A stretch of DNA of 64,000 bases from Galeruca laticollis (taxonomy: Eukaryota; Arthropoda; Insecta; Coleoptera; Chrysomelidae). The notes beneath the pieces were generated by a model. That model saw only the letters and a program-made list of their open reading frames with translations. It did no database searches and was not told the DNA's origin. Below are positions 10,650-21,455 of this stretch, one piece after another. The translations under genes were made by a program, and so were the position numbers. Where the stretch lies: the NCBI GenBank assembly GCA_963921935.1, contig OY998176.1:175208445-175272444 (forward strand), given 5' to 3'. How positions within the stretch are numbered: the stretch's first letter is position 1; each line of letters opens with the position of its first letter.

Positions 10650-11153
10650 ATTATATTGAGAAATTATATATATTTATATAAACTAACTAAAATAAGGTTA
10701 AATATATAGTTAACTTACCTGTGTGTGGTCTTTAAATGCCTCAACTATAGCGTTGCAAACTTCAGGAACTATTGTAGAAATACTTTGCTTTGAGACTTTA
10801 AACAAATATGATAAACTAGTAAATGAGTCTCCGGTTGCCAAAAAACGTAGGGTTATCGCTAATCTTTCTTTAACAGGTATACACTCTCTGAAATTGGTGT
10901 CCTTTTTTTGTTTTTTAGGGCCCAATAACTCAATTAATCTTTGAAAGTCTTCAGAGGACATGCGACAAAAATTTTTGAATTGCCCCGTGTTTTCAATTGA
11001 CAAATCACACAATAAGTCACTGCCACTGTAATGCTTTCTATTTTTAAAAATTCTTGTCATCCACCATCGGCGATTGTTCTTCTTTTTTTTTAATATGCCA
11101 CTTATTACAATAAATGCAGCACTCGCTACTTTAATTTTTTGATAATCGGTCAT
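9209..11153 (-). CDS. Harbinger DDE transposase (two exons, 417 aa)
   Basis: Exon 1 is 11153-10719 (145 codons, ends in phase 0 at a perfect GTAAGT donor); exon 2 is 10027-9209 after a TTACAG acceptor. The N-terminal part is helical with a helix-turn-helix-like stretch (LSYLFKVSKQSISTIV). Exon 2 has the DDE_Tnp_4 fold signatures: VEAIDGKHV (Asp174), GCQGRISDGGVF, VILGDEAFAL (Asp264) and RRVVENAFGIL (Glu302), the three expected acidic residues. Length is normal for a Harbinger transposase, and no stop or frameshift is present. The intron contains exon 3 of the MADF gene on the opposite strand. It cuts and pastes the element with its MADF partner in the nucleus. Confidence 0.93.
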
Positions 11154-11265
11154 GTTTGATATCTACGAATGAAACAAACGCACTAAACTTGGAACCTTTC
11201 CGAACATAGCCAAACGTGCGCGCATTTGGTCTATCTAGACAATTTTCCGAACATACACGAATTTT

Positions 11266-11323
11266 GTTCGCAAACGTTTGGCGCGGCATGGCGCGGATCG
11301 GCGCGCTTGATCTGGACCCGCCT
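11266..11323 (-). repeat. Harbinger right terminal inverted repeat
   Basis: Reverse complement of 8374-8431 with a CG-to-AT difference in the middle. It ends GATCTGGACCCGCCT and is followed directly by the TAA target duplication. Confidence 0.95.
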
Positions 11324-11326
11324 TAA

Positions 11327-11820
11327 TCACTCTAGAAGTGTTACAACTGTTATGAAATCCTGGAGTAACCAGCAATCAATCCAACAGAAACCACACCAGA
11401 CGTAGGAAGGACATTTAACCCAGGTAAATATGAACACCCTGCAAAGCTATTAAGTCAGGACACCCTTTACTGGGGAGGCAACTCTCTCCGGCAGTGATTT
11501 CGCTGTTGGTATTAGCTTTCACAGTCAATTTCCACACCTATTCCCGACATAAAACACCCAAATGCCCTCCAAACGCTCCTACGGATCCAAATAGTCACGC
11601 AAATCCGTTTCTGGCTCTCTAATTTCCGAAATGGAGGAAAAACTCCGACAAATCGATAAACTGAAACAAAAATTAATCTCTTTGAAACCAGTCAACTATC
11701 CTCTTACTCAACTTCCTCAAAACTTCTGCACGTCAACCCCAAAACACACTTCCACGGCACTCCCCACCAGGGCTTACGCATCCTCCGTAAGCCGATCATT
11801 CCCGAACTTTAAACATACAT
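11327..11820 (+). pseudogene. 5' end of a retroelement, ORF1 N-terminus fragment
   Basis: This continues the pre-Harbinger sequence (before 8371). A frame from an ATG near 11562 reads MPSKRSYGSK, a stop, then SRKSVSGSLISEMEEKLRQI and a Thr/Ser-rich stretch to about 11815, where sequence type changes abruptly. The layout (leader, then a low-complexity basic start) fits a LINE ORF1 or a gag N-terminus, but no diagnostic domain is present. Confidence 0.35.
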
Positions 11821-12189
11821 GCCGCGTTCATGTCAATCGCGCCCACAGAATTGGGAGACGGCGCTCTCTGCTTACTGGAAGTCCATGTGGGCGTTCCGTG
11901 TCTCAATTGACATTGTCATTTAATAGATTTAAGCCTTATTACAATAAATAACTAGTTCAATTCAAAGTGGAGTTGGTCGACGAATCATGAATAGAGTTTC
12001 ATTGTGCGCAGTTCACGTATTTTGCATTACCTGTATGCGTTTGACGACATCGGTTTTCATAACTTATGTCAGTACATGTCACTTCCACGTGTCTTTATTC
12101 CGTGTTGGTGCCTATAATACATAGAATTGGTGATAGAATATTACTTCTTTTGCAAGTATTATACGAGTTATGTTCCTTATTTTTAATTC

Positions 12190-13025
12190 TATTTTTTGCA
12201 GACACGTGATAAATGTGCTCCAAAGGAATCAAAAACTTATCACTTTCACCAAAAGTGGGAATTGGACTACTTTTTTACTATGGTGAAAGAAAACGGTTGC
12301 TGCCTAATATGCAATACATCTGTGGCAATACCCAAAAAAAGGAAATTCAGAGCGACATTTTAAAACAATGCATAGTAAATATCAGACTGACTTTCCACCT
12401 AACAGTTAAATAAGAAAGAGTAAATTTCAAGCAATGAAATCGTAATTAAAAGTCCAAGAAAATATGTTTTCTGGGCCTATTGAGCAAAGTAAAGCTGCAA
12501 ATGAAGCTTCTTTTCAAGTGAGCTACAAAATTGCACAAATGCGTAAACCTTTTTCCGATGGCGAATATATCAAGGAAATTTTCGAAGCAGTGGCAGATTC
12601 GCTATTCGTGAATTTCAAAAATATAAACCAAATTAAAAAAGCTATTAATGGTTTACAGCTGTCTCGAAATACCGTGATGTGACGTATAGAAACGATAAGT
12701 AAAAACATAAACGAACAACTACAAAAAGATATCATCCGCTGTGTTGTTTTTTCGCTACAACTTGACGAGTCAACAGATATCACTGATCCTGCTCAATTAC
12801 TTATTTTTATTCGGATGGTCTCTGATCATTTTTCGACTAAAAAAGAACTGCTAGGTATGATTTCCTTAAAAGGGAAAATTCGTGGCCTTGATATATTCAC
12901 GGAATTCAAAGCATGTATTAGCCAGATTAAGCTACCTTTGTATAAACTCGTATCAATGACAACTGATGGGGCTCCCGCAATGACAGGTATTCATAATGGT
13001 TTTATTGACACTTTACACAATTGCA
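12190..13025 (+). pseudogene. hAT-family transposase fragment (GTF2IRD2/FAM200-like)
   Basis: After an intron-like acceptor (TTTTTGCAG, about 12200), frames give a BED-type zinc-finger remnant (YFFTMVKENGCCLICNTSVA), then SFQVSYKIAQMRKPFSDGEY (12501-12560), NGLQLSRNTV, a TGA at 12680-12682, ERIETISKNI-like sequence, VFSLQLDESTDITD (catalytic Asp region) and LVSMTTDGAPAMTG (12945-12985). It then breaks off after about 13020. The order and motifs match the hAT transposases related to GTF2IRD2 and FAM200. At least two frameshifts and a stop; the C-terminal dimerisation domain is absent. Confidence 0.85.
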
Positions 13026-13099
13026 CGACCAGTTCGTTGATCGCTCGTTTCGATATTATGAGCTGGATACGTGGCATTCAAATAAATTATTCACCATAA

Positions 13100-14215
13100 T
13101 TCTTTAAAATGAAGTTATTTGTCATTTGTAGTCATTATGTAATGTTCAAATGAATGAATATTCTGGAGTGCCCATTTATATTTCTCAAGTGACAGTCTCT
13201 ATAAAGTATCGTATCAAATTTTTTCATGTAACCAACTAAAAAATCCTCACGTCATTGAAATATTTTTTATCACGTCTAGCAAACTTTATTGAATATTCTC
13301 ATTTGAACATAGTCTTGAAATAACACATTATACCTTCAAAGTTACTTTTCTAAAACTTCAGTAAATATTTGGCAGCTTTCTACTTGTTTATTTTTCAACC
13401 TCATAGTAAGAAAGGCTTAGATTACACGTTAAGACTTTATTAAAGGTGAAACTTTCAACAATCTAGAATCAAACACTTGATCATAAATTTATAGAAAACG
13501 CAGACAATAGCAAGCGAGTATATTACTCCATTTTTCAAAGCAGCGGTATTGAATTCAGCTTAAGGTGTGTTCGGAGGCTTTTAAAAATACTTGCAGTTAA
13601 ATTGTTTTCTAAAGACTTTCCGTTATGGAGGTAAATAACGTGTGAGATACAGTAATTTCAAAGAGGTTACGTTTACCACAACGTTTAAATTTCAATAACC
13701 AATTTTTGTATGTTACATTTTTAATTTTCTTCCATGTCTACTGAAACAAAACAAATTCCCATTGAATTGTTAGCTACAGAGGCGTTACATCAGACAAAAC
13801 AAGGTGAATTCGATTATTATGTGAAATCGTTTTAATTATATTTTTAAACGTTATAATTTCAATGTTTCGAGGAAAACGCTTCCAAAAAAATCAGTAATAG
13901 AAACAAATTGTGGATTTAATTGATGAAATCTGCAGTTAGCTGCCAGGTAATGGCTTTTGTTAATTGGATCTATTGATAAAACTTTCATTAGGCTGTCAGA
14001 TAATTACTTTTGTTAATTGAATGTCATGTGAATGCAAAATTTCAGTTTTCTCGCCACTTTATGTTTTTTCCATCGAGTATGCTATTACTTCATCTCGCCA
14101 TTTGAGAGTTGTCACAAGCATGACTAAATAAGTTTCCATGTGACTTTATACATGTCTAGAAATTTGTAGTCCTTCTTGCACACTGAACCAAAAAGATACG
14201 TAATATCAATAAATA
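13100..14215. other. AT-rich stretch, no gene recognised
   Basis: No ORF above about 60 codons, no domain signature. A short near-duplicate occurs at 13925-14020 (GCTGCCAGGTAATGGCTTTT and GCTGTCAGATAATTACTTTT contexts, about 60 bp apart). Confidence 0.4.
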
Positions 14216-14449
14216 GAAATATTGGCTCAATGAATTCCGTTTTTCGTCCAATGAACGAGTTATTTGAGCCAACAAATACTTGTACATTAGTCAATGTTCA
14301 TAATTTTATCACTTATTGATTCAATAAAATATTTTTATCGAATTGATGTAGATGTTCGTAGAATCAACGTTTTTATTGATGCATTAAAAATATTAGGTAA
14401 TCAAATCAATACTTTCATTGATTATATGAAAATATTATTTGATCTAATA
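14216..14449. repeat. Degenerate short-period repeat, left of Gypsy-1
   Basis: Recurring words of the type TCCAATGAACG, ATTGATTCAATAAA and TTCATTGAT, each about 25-35 bp apart. The same vocabulary returns at 18878-19140 on the other side of Gypsy-1, so the retrotransposon sits inside one repeat tract. Confidence 0.55.
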
Positions 14450-14700
14450 TGTATGATATAAATATAGTAGCCCATGGTCTATTGTTAGTGGAAGCATGGT
14501 TGCATAGGGAACTAGACTGCAAATGTATTATTTATAGTAACTAAAAAATGTCCTAAAATTGACAGTTATCATGTACAAAAATACGAGTGCAGAGCTATAT
14601 GGAAGCACATGTAAAAAATAATAAACTTTTAACATTATTAGTATTATTAAAGTTAATTAAAAGACAATTAGGATGTTTTAATTGTGAAACATATCAAACA
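14450..14700 (+). repeat. Gypsy-1 5' LTR
   Basis: Begins TGTATGATAT and ends AACA immediately before a primer-binding-site-like TGGTGTCAGG at 14701. It matches 18643 to about 18877 along its length, with the last 35 bp more diverged. Confidence 0.8.
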
Positions 14701-14786
14701 TGGTGTCAGGTTATACTTCTTGAGTGGAAAATAAATTTAGTTCTAGTACTAGTAATATCTGTGTGGTGATAAGCTCGTCTTGAAAA

Positions 14787-15600
14787 ATGGAGTCCTTGTT
14801 TAAACCGCCAGAAGCATTGAGTTTAGATGGAAACGTAGCTGATAACTGGAAACGATTCAGTCAACGATTTGATTTGTTCATAAAAGCGACCGACTTGTCA
14901 GAAAAAAGTGAAGACAAAAAAATTCCTATTTTCTTGAATTTGATTGGGGATGAAGCACTAGAGCTTTATAATAAATACCTTTAAACAATATGAGTTAAAA
15001 ACACTTAAATATGTAAAGGTTGCATTTGAATCCTATTGTGCTCCAAAAAAGAATCTCATCTTTGAAATATTCAAATTTAACAGTATTTTGCAGAGGGAAG
15101 GTCAGCTATTCGATAACTTTGTAACTGAACTAAGAAAAGCAATACAAACAACAGATTATACATCAGATGATATGATAAGAGATAGGATTGTTATGGGAGT
15201 ATTTGATAAAACTACTCTAGAAAGAAAGTAAATTATATCTAACAAAGGCTATAGATTTCTGCAGAGCAGTTGAAATAAGCAAGGACCAATCAAAGGCACT
15301 GCAAAATGAAGCAACAGTAGATACTCTAAAGTGATATGGCCAAAGAGAAAGAGCATGTGATTATTGTGGGTTTAAAAACATCCTCGAAGAAGGTGTCCAG
15401 CCTTCAGGAAGACCTGTGCAAAATGTCGAGGTAGAAACCATTTTGCAAGTGTATCTAAGCAAGCAGGCAGTTCAACAAAAAGAGTTCAGCCAGTAAAAGA
15501 AAAGGATAAGAGGCAGCACAAGAAAAATGCATATGAAGTAGCAAAGATGAATGATCAGGAAGAAGAAGGTGGTAGTTAGAGTAAGTATGAGTTCTACGTA
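14787..15600 (+). pseudogene. Gypsy-1 gag
   Basis: Starts MESLFKPPEALSLDGNVADN (14787) with the capsid-like NWKRFSQRFDLFIKA, IPIFLNLIGDEALELYNKY typical of insect Ty3/Gypsy gag. Reading must shift to continue through FESYCAPKKN (about 15020), FDNFVTELRKAI and a broken zinc knuckle starting CDYCGF (about 15355). Stops and frameshifts separate each block, so no full protein is possible. Confidence 0.85.
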
Positions 15601-15654
15601 AATACTGTAAGCAAAAAAGAAAGAAGTGAAACAGAAACAGTTTGGACAAAGCAT

Positions 15655-18635
15655 GTATTTATGAATAATAAGTCGATTAATTTCAAGTTAGACACTGGTG
15701 CTGAGATCAGTGTCTTGCCTCATAAAATTTTAGAGTCATTAGCTCCGAATATGAAAATAAATAAATCTAATAATTCTCTCTTGCCTTATGGAAGTACAGA
15801 TATTAGATTAAAAACGCTTGGTACTGTTCATTTAAATTGTAAGGTCAAAATTAATAGCATAAATGTACCGTTTGTAGTTGTTGATACTGATAATCAGATG
15901 CCTTTGCTAGGATTTCAGTAATGATTGTAATTAATTTTAATCAAACGTATTTATAGTATACAAACAAAGTTTAAATTAGTTAATAATATATTAGATAAGT
16001 ATTCGAACGTATTTCAAGGGCTTGGAAAATTTCCTGGACAACATCCCATAACCTTGAAAGATAATGTTATTCCACAGATTAGTGCTATTAGGAGAGTCCC
16101 TCAGGCGTTGCATGAAAGTCTAAGAGCAAAGTAATGTGATCTTGAATCCAAGGGAATTATTAAAAAAGTAGATAAACCTACTGAAAGATTAATAAAGCGA
16201 TTAAGAGAGAACACTTTTTAATACCCTCCATTGATGAAATTGCCGGAGAAGTATGTAATAAATAATTTTTCACAATCCTTGATATGAGGGATGGGTATTG
16301 GCAGGTGGAACTCGATAACGATAGTGCTGATCTTTGCACATTTGCGACACCATTATCAGTTTAGGAGACTACCGTTTGGAATTTGTTCGGCTCCACAAGT
16401 ATTTCAAAAGAAAAATATTGAGTTATTTGGAGATCTTGAAGGTGTAGGAGTGTATTTTGATGACCTGATTGTGACAGGCTCTTCAGAGGCTGAACACGAT
16501 GAAAATTCAAAAATTGTGTTGGAGAGAGCATCAAATACAAGATTAAATTAAATAAAAATAAAATACAGTTCAAAAATGATAATGTTAAATTTGTGGGTCA
16601 ACTATTTTCAAAAAGTGGTATAGAAACAAACAGAAATTATATTGATGCTATTTTAGATATGCCACTTTCTCAATCAAAACCTGATATGTTACGCTTCTTA
16701 GGCAAGGTTAAATATGTAAGTAAATGTATACCAAACTTGTCAAAAATTTCAGCACCTCCGCGGCATTTAACTAGACTTGATGTTGAGTGGAGCTGGACCC
16801 ACGAACATCAAAATGCTGTAAATCAACTCAAACATATACTAATATACTAACCAATTCTCCTGTATTAGCATTTTTTTAACCGAATAAAAAAATTGAAATT
16901 GAAACAGATGCGTCCAAGGATGGGCTTGATGCTTGCCTTATACAAGACAGTGAGTCTATTGCTTTTGCATCCAGAAGCCTAACTACAACAGAACAAAAAT
17001 ACTTCGAAATCGAGAAAGAAACTCTAGCAATTTTATTCGCTTGTCAAAAATTCCATTATTTTATGTATGGATTTGATATTAAGGTACACAGGGACCATAA
17101 GCCTCTAGAATCAATTTTCAGGAAAGATCTTCATTCAATTTCGCCAAAACTCCAAAGAATGCGTCTAAAATTGTTAAATTATAACTTAATGGTTTGTTAC
17201 AAACCCGGTAAATATATGTATGTATTCGATGCTTCTCAAGGGCATTTTTAAATAGAACGGTTTAAAATCTGACTGCGAAATAGATTATGCTGTTCACTGT
17301 CTCACAAATAATTTACCTATTTCAAATGAAAGAAAAAATCAGTTTAAATTTGAAACTTCAGATGATCGACAGGTAAAAATAGTTACTAACCTTATTAATA
17401 ACGGTTGACCTACACAAAATAATAAAGTGCCTGTTAGTGTTGAAACCTATTCAAAATTCAAAGGCAAGCTTTATATAAATAATGATTCAATATTCTTTGT
17501 GAATAAAATTATTGTGCCAAGTAATCTTAGGAGTGAAATGTTAAAGCTTTTACATGAGGGCCATTTGAGTATCGAAAAAACAAAAGCGCGTGCACGACAG
17601 ATTTTCTACTGGCTGGGTATGACATCTGACATAGAGTCTTATGTAAAAAGTTGTAAAATCTGTGAAAAGTTTATGCGTAAAGATCCAAAAGAAAACTTGT
17701 TACCGTATCCTTTACTCACAAGACCTTGGAAGAGAGTTGGTCTGACATTTTTACCTATGCAAATAAGAGTTATGTTATACTGTTTGATGTTTATTCTATT
17801 TGGTTCGAATTGCTTCCAATCACAGATAAATGTGCAAACTCAGTAATTAAGCAAATAAGGTCTGTTTTCGCATGGTTTGGTCCTACAGATACACTTGTAG
17901 CCGATAATGTACCATATAACAGTGACTCAGAAAATTTGCTTGAGAGTGCAACTTTAATATTGCATTTAAAAGTATTTATTTTGCGAGATCAAATGGATTA
18001 GCAGAAAAGGCTGTCTCCATTTCAAAAAATTTACTTTAGAAATCAATAGAGAAAAGAAACGACATACTAAATTATAGGAATACTCCTCTAAAATATATGT
18101 ATTATTCACCTTCTCAATTAATCAATAGTCGAAGATGCATAGCTAAAGTACCCACTCATAATCATTTGTTGCAGCCTGAACTGTGTACAAATGTTATCAA
18201 AAAGTTAAAAGAGATAATAATGTTAAGTATTTTAATAAAACTGCTAAGTATTTCAAACCGCTTGAAGAAAATAACGATGTAACTGTTTTCAATCATATAA
18301 AAAACTCATGGGACTCGGGAAAAGTATTGGAGTTAGATAAATCCCCACGCTCATATATTATCCAAGATTCGTATGGAAATACTATTAGAAGAAACAGACA
18401 CGACATAAGATTATCTGAAAATCCTTACAGACAACTATGTAACGACAATGAGAACTTAGTTAATAATACAAATTCTGATAGTTTATTTGTTTCTTCCGAT
18501 AGTAGTGCCACTAAACCCACATTGCAAAGTCAAGAACCTGAAGCTTCCTCTGAGCAAAGTAACGAGACCCCAGCTAGAGAGAAAACCTCTAGATATGGAC
18601 GTCTTATCAAAAGACCTCCACGCTCAAATTTATAA
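15655..18635 (+). pseudogene. Gypsy-1 pol (protease, RT, RNase H, integrase)
   Basis: In order: protease FKLDTGAEISVLPHK (catalytic DTG, about 15680); RT with RRLPFGICSAPQVFQ and the catalytic YFDD (about 16455); the thumb region with LRFLGKVKYVSK (about 16690); RNase H TDASKDGL (about 16905) and FRKD; integrase HHCC zinc domain HEGHLSIEKTKARARQ...CKICEK (17550-17670), a partial catalytic core (VADN, about 17898), and the C-terminal tail ending GRLIKRPPRSNL at 18635. Multiple stops and frame changes split it into at least eight pieces. Confidence 0.9.
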
Positions 18636-18642
18636 AGGAGGA

Positions 18643-18877
18643 TGTATGATATAAATATAGTAGCCCCTGGTCTATTGTTAGTGTAAGCATGGTTGCATAG
18701 GGAACTAGCCTGCAAAAGTATTATTCATAGTTACCTAAAATTGACAGTTGTCATGTACAAAAAAACGAGTTCTATATGGAAGCACATGTAAAATGTAATA
18801 AGTTTTTAACATTATTAGTATTATTGAAGTTAACTAGAAGACAATTCGGTTTGATAATTTACGAACATATTTAAAAA
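18643..18877 (+). repeat. Gypsy-1 3' LTR
   Basis: Starts TGTATGATATAAATATAG seven bases after the pol stop region; a short purine run (AAAGGAGGA, 18634-18642) just before it is the likely polypurine tract. Several small deletions compared with the 5' LTR. Confidence 0.8.
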
Positions 18878-19140
18878 CTCAATCATTTTCGTTCATGAAA
18901 CCAACGAACGAATTCACTGATCCAATGAACGGTTTTATTCATCCAATAAACGCATTCACTAGCTCAATCATTTTTGTTCGAGAAACCAACGTTCATTGAT
19001 CCAATAACCAGATTTATTAGTCCAATCAACACATCCAGTAGTTTGAACATACATGTAAGTTGAGACAATATTAATTCAATAAAGATGTTCTTTGCTTCAA
19101 TCAACGCGTTCATCAATCTAACGAAACTACAACGTTCCAT
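18878..19140. repeat. Degenerate tandem repeat, right of Gypsy-1
   Basis: An imperfect duplication of about 80 bp: CTCAATCATTTTCGTTC at 18878 and CTCAATCATTTTTGTTC at 18964, each followed by GAAACCAACG and further CCAATGAACG / CCAATAAACG words. Continues the tract seen at 14216-14449. Confidence 0.65.
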
Positions 19141-19280
19141 TCCGGTATACACAATATCAAATGTATACAGGACTAAACATACTCCAAGATTGTCTGTGCG
19201 ATCAATACTGACCACAGTGAAAACCCTTCGATAGCTGGTACAGTTGAGAGAGAATGGATTATATTACATGAAGAAAATAA

Positions 19281-19554
19281 TGTTTATTAATTAAGCCCGT
19301 AACCTACCTGCGTGCCTGATCTGCGCCTCTTTAGATGGAGGCCCCCTCGTTGTACGTAGATTGGAGATACCACGCATGCACAACACAAAGTCTCTTAATA
19401 AAGGGTGTAATATTAGTGTATATACACCTACGAGTTGAAGCTCTTGATTTCGATTCTTGAATGTTGCTTGCTTCAACCTTCTAGCGCAGACTTACGACAA
19501 GGGTAATAAAAAAATACAATTATACGCATAAGATAAAAGCGCATGGACGCGACA
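19281..19554 (-). repeat. BEL/Pao 3' LTR
   Basis: 274 bp; read on the minus strand it begins TGTCGCGTCCATGCGC and ends TAAACA, so it has the TG...CA ends. The opposite LTR is not in the window. Confidence 0.7.
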
Positions 19555-19589
19555 TGCCGCCCACCAAAATGTATGTAATATTTTATGGA

Positions 19590-21455
19590 TGAAGAGGAAG
19601 AAGGCAAAGCTTCACAGCTGGTCTTTTCAAAATACCTTTGGTTGTCTTTATCATTGCAGAACGCACTACGGCATCAGATCCCGGAAAATCTTCCGTTAGT
19701 CTCCCCCATCGATCATCTCAAACAGGAAGATTCTCATTCTTCATTAAAACAAGAATGCCGGGAGAAAGGAAAGAGATGATGTTGAACCACATATGCCTTT
19801 CGAACATCTATACCAAAACATCTGATGAATGCAAGATCAGAACTGCCATCGAGACAGGTGATTGAAAGGAAGAGAGGAAACATCAGGTTCAGAATAAGAA
19901 ATATAGCGGCACATGAAGCTGTCAGATCATTAGGACCATCGTTATAAGGGTTAAGAGGTCTAGAATTAAACAATGCCTTTATATGTATGAGGACAGTGGG
20001 GAGTTCTTCGTAAGTTAAAATTTGATCACCAACAATTCTAGTAGAGAAGATTTAACGGATTTGATACCACTCTCCCATAAATCACTGGAAGGAGACTAGG
20101 GGGAAGTGCCAGTTAATAAATTCTTGCCCGTTAGCGGATTTGAGAAATAGGTGGATCTGTCGAGCAGCGCATACTAAGTTACTTTCACAATCACTGCAAA
20201 TGCCACTACAGCGTCCTCTTCGTGATAAAAATCGCCGTAAAGCTGCCAAAAATGCTTCTGCTGCAAGATCAGATACCAATTCTAAATGCAGAGCTTTAGT
20301 AGTGCAGCACACAAACAAACAAAGATAAGCTTTCAAAACTTTAGCCCCACGAACTTTACTCAAAGTAATGTTGAATGAGCCTACATAATCCACACAAACA
20401 TAAAGAAAATGTTTTACTTGAGTAACGCGAGCAAATGGCAAAGCACCCATTATAAGTCAGACAGGTTTAGGCTTAGTCTTCCAGCATTGAAGATTTTTGC
20501 TTAAAACACGACGAATTGAATGTTGGGATGATAAAATCCAGAATTGTTGAGACATAAGAAACTGAATGGATGGAACTCCACCATTAAAATATTTATGATT
20601 ATTTGATTCAATGAGTAAATCGGCTATGATTAAGTAAAAGAGCAGGATGTTTTATTTCAAATGAGATATGAGCGTTAACTAGTCTTCCATCAGGACGTGA
20701 GATGCCTTGGTTTTCAATAAATGGGGATAATTCACGAAGGACCTTTGGAATTCATCCTTATTTCTGCAGAGAATGACAAATCCTGCGTACGTTTGACTAA
20801 AACTAAGAAAACCAGATGCAGCTCAGAATTTAGTCAACCTTTTCGTTTTTCAGTAGGTTTGCGGGAATTATAAATGTAGCGAAGAACGTAACCTAAATTG
20901 AGAGTAAGTGTAAACAAGGAGGAGTGTTGCGAAATTAGATAGTTAAAAAGATTCACTGAGGGCACAACATGAGATATTAATTCACGCTTTTCTTCTGAAA
21001 GATCAGAAGAACTGCTAAAATTGTGTTGCTCATTTCAAGAAGGACACCATAAGAAGTGAGCAACTCCGACGGTAATAAACAACGAGAACCTACATCTGCG
21101 GGGTTGTTCTCCGATCTGACATAAAAGCAACATGAAGAAGGAAGTTTATCCTGAACGAAAGAGACTCTGTTACTAACAAAAGTTTTCCAGCGATGCGCAG
21201 AACATTTAACACAAGATAATACAACCTGCGAATTAAGCCATGCAATAACTTAATCAAAATAAATATAAGTTAAGATAGGAAACCAAGCGAACAGCCAGTA
21301 AAAGCAGGAATATATGCGACTGCGCAGTAACTCTTTTCGCTCACGCCTCCAAAACAATGTAATTCAAATCTCTAAATTTTTCCATGACAAAGTTTACGAG
21401 AAAGGCTGAAGGACAAAATCTGTGAAATTAGACTTTGGAATGAGACCTCCACGTA
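19590..21455 (-). pseudogene. BEL/Pao pol: RNase H, integrase and tail
   Basis: Reading leftwards: RNase H-like FGGVSEKSYCAVAYIPAF (about 21370-21310) and WKTFVSNRVSFVQ, NNPADVGSRCLLPSELL (about 21190-21080), all Pao signatures; then the integrase core in an open 122-codon frame (20450-20082) with VDYVGSFNI (first catalytic Asp) and KAYLCLFVCCTTKALHLEL, AFLAALRRF, and CSDCESNLV where CSDNGTNFV-type sequence with the second Asp is usual; then the tail [20 protein letters not shown] (19680-19620). Stops and shifts throughout. Confidence 0.88.

Larger units (their letters stand above)
8374..11323. mobile_element. Complete PIF/Harbinger DNA transposon
   Basis: The element is 2,950 bp, bounded by 58-bp terminal inverted repeats that differ at two adjacent bases and flanked by TAA on both sides (8371-8373 and 11324-11326). 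A 3-bp T-A-rich target duplication is the PIF/Harbinger hallmark. It encodes the usual pair: a DDE transposase (minus, two exons) and a MADF/Myb-like DNA-binding partner (plus, three exons). Both are open with sound splice sites. It is far less decayed than its neighbours, so it inserted recently. It interrupts older retroelement DNA that resumes at 11327. Confidence 0.95.
14450..18877 (+). mobile_element. Gypsy-1: Ty3/Gypsy LTR retrotransposon, decayed
   Basis: Two similar LTRs (about 250 bp, starting TGTATGATATAAATATAG) flank gag, protease, RT, RNase H and integrase in the Ty3/Gypsy order. The LTRs differ by point changes and small indels, and the coding region has many stops and shifts, so this is an old copy. 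A target duplication is not visible. Confidence 0.9.
19281..21455 (-). mobile_element. BEL/Pao LTR retrotransposon, 5'-truncated
   Basis: The right-hand (3') LTR lies at the left, at 19281-19554, with the body reading leftwards from about 21455. The RNase H, integrase and C-terminal tail are present; gag, protease and RT are absent, and the sequence changes at about 21455. A G-rich polypurine tract (GGTGGGCGGCA, 19565-19555 on minus) directly abuts the LTR, as is usual in Pao elements. Confidence 0.85.
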
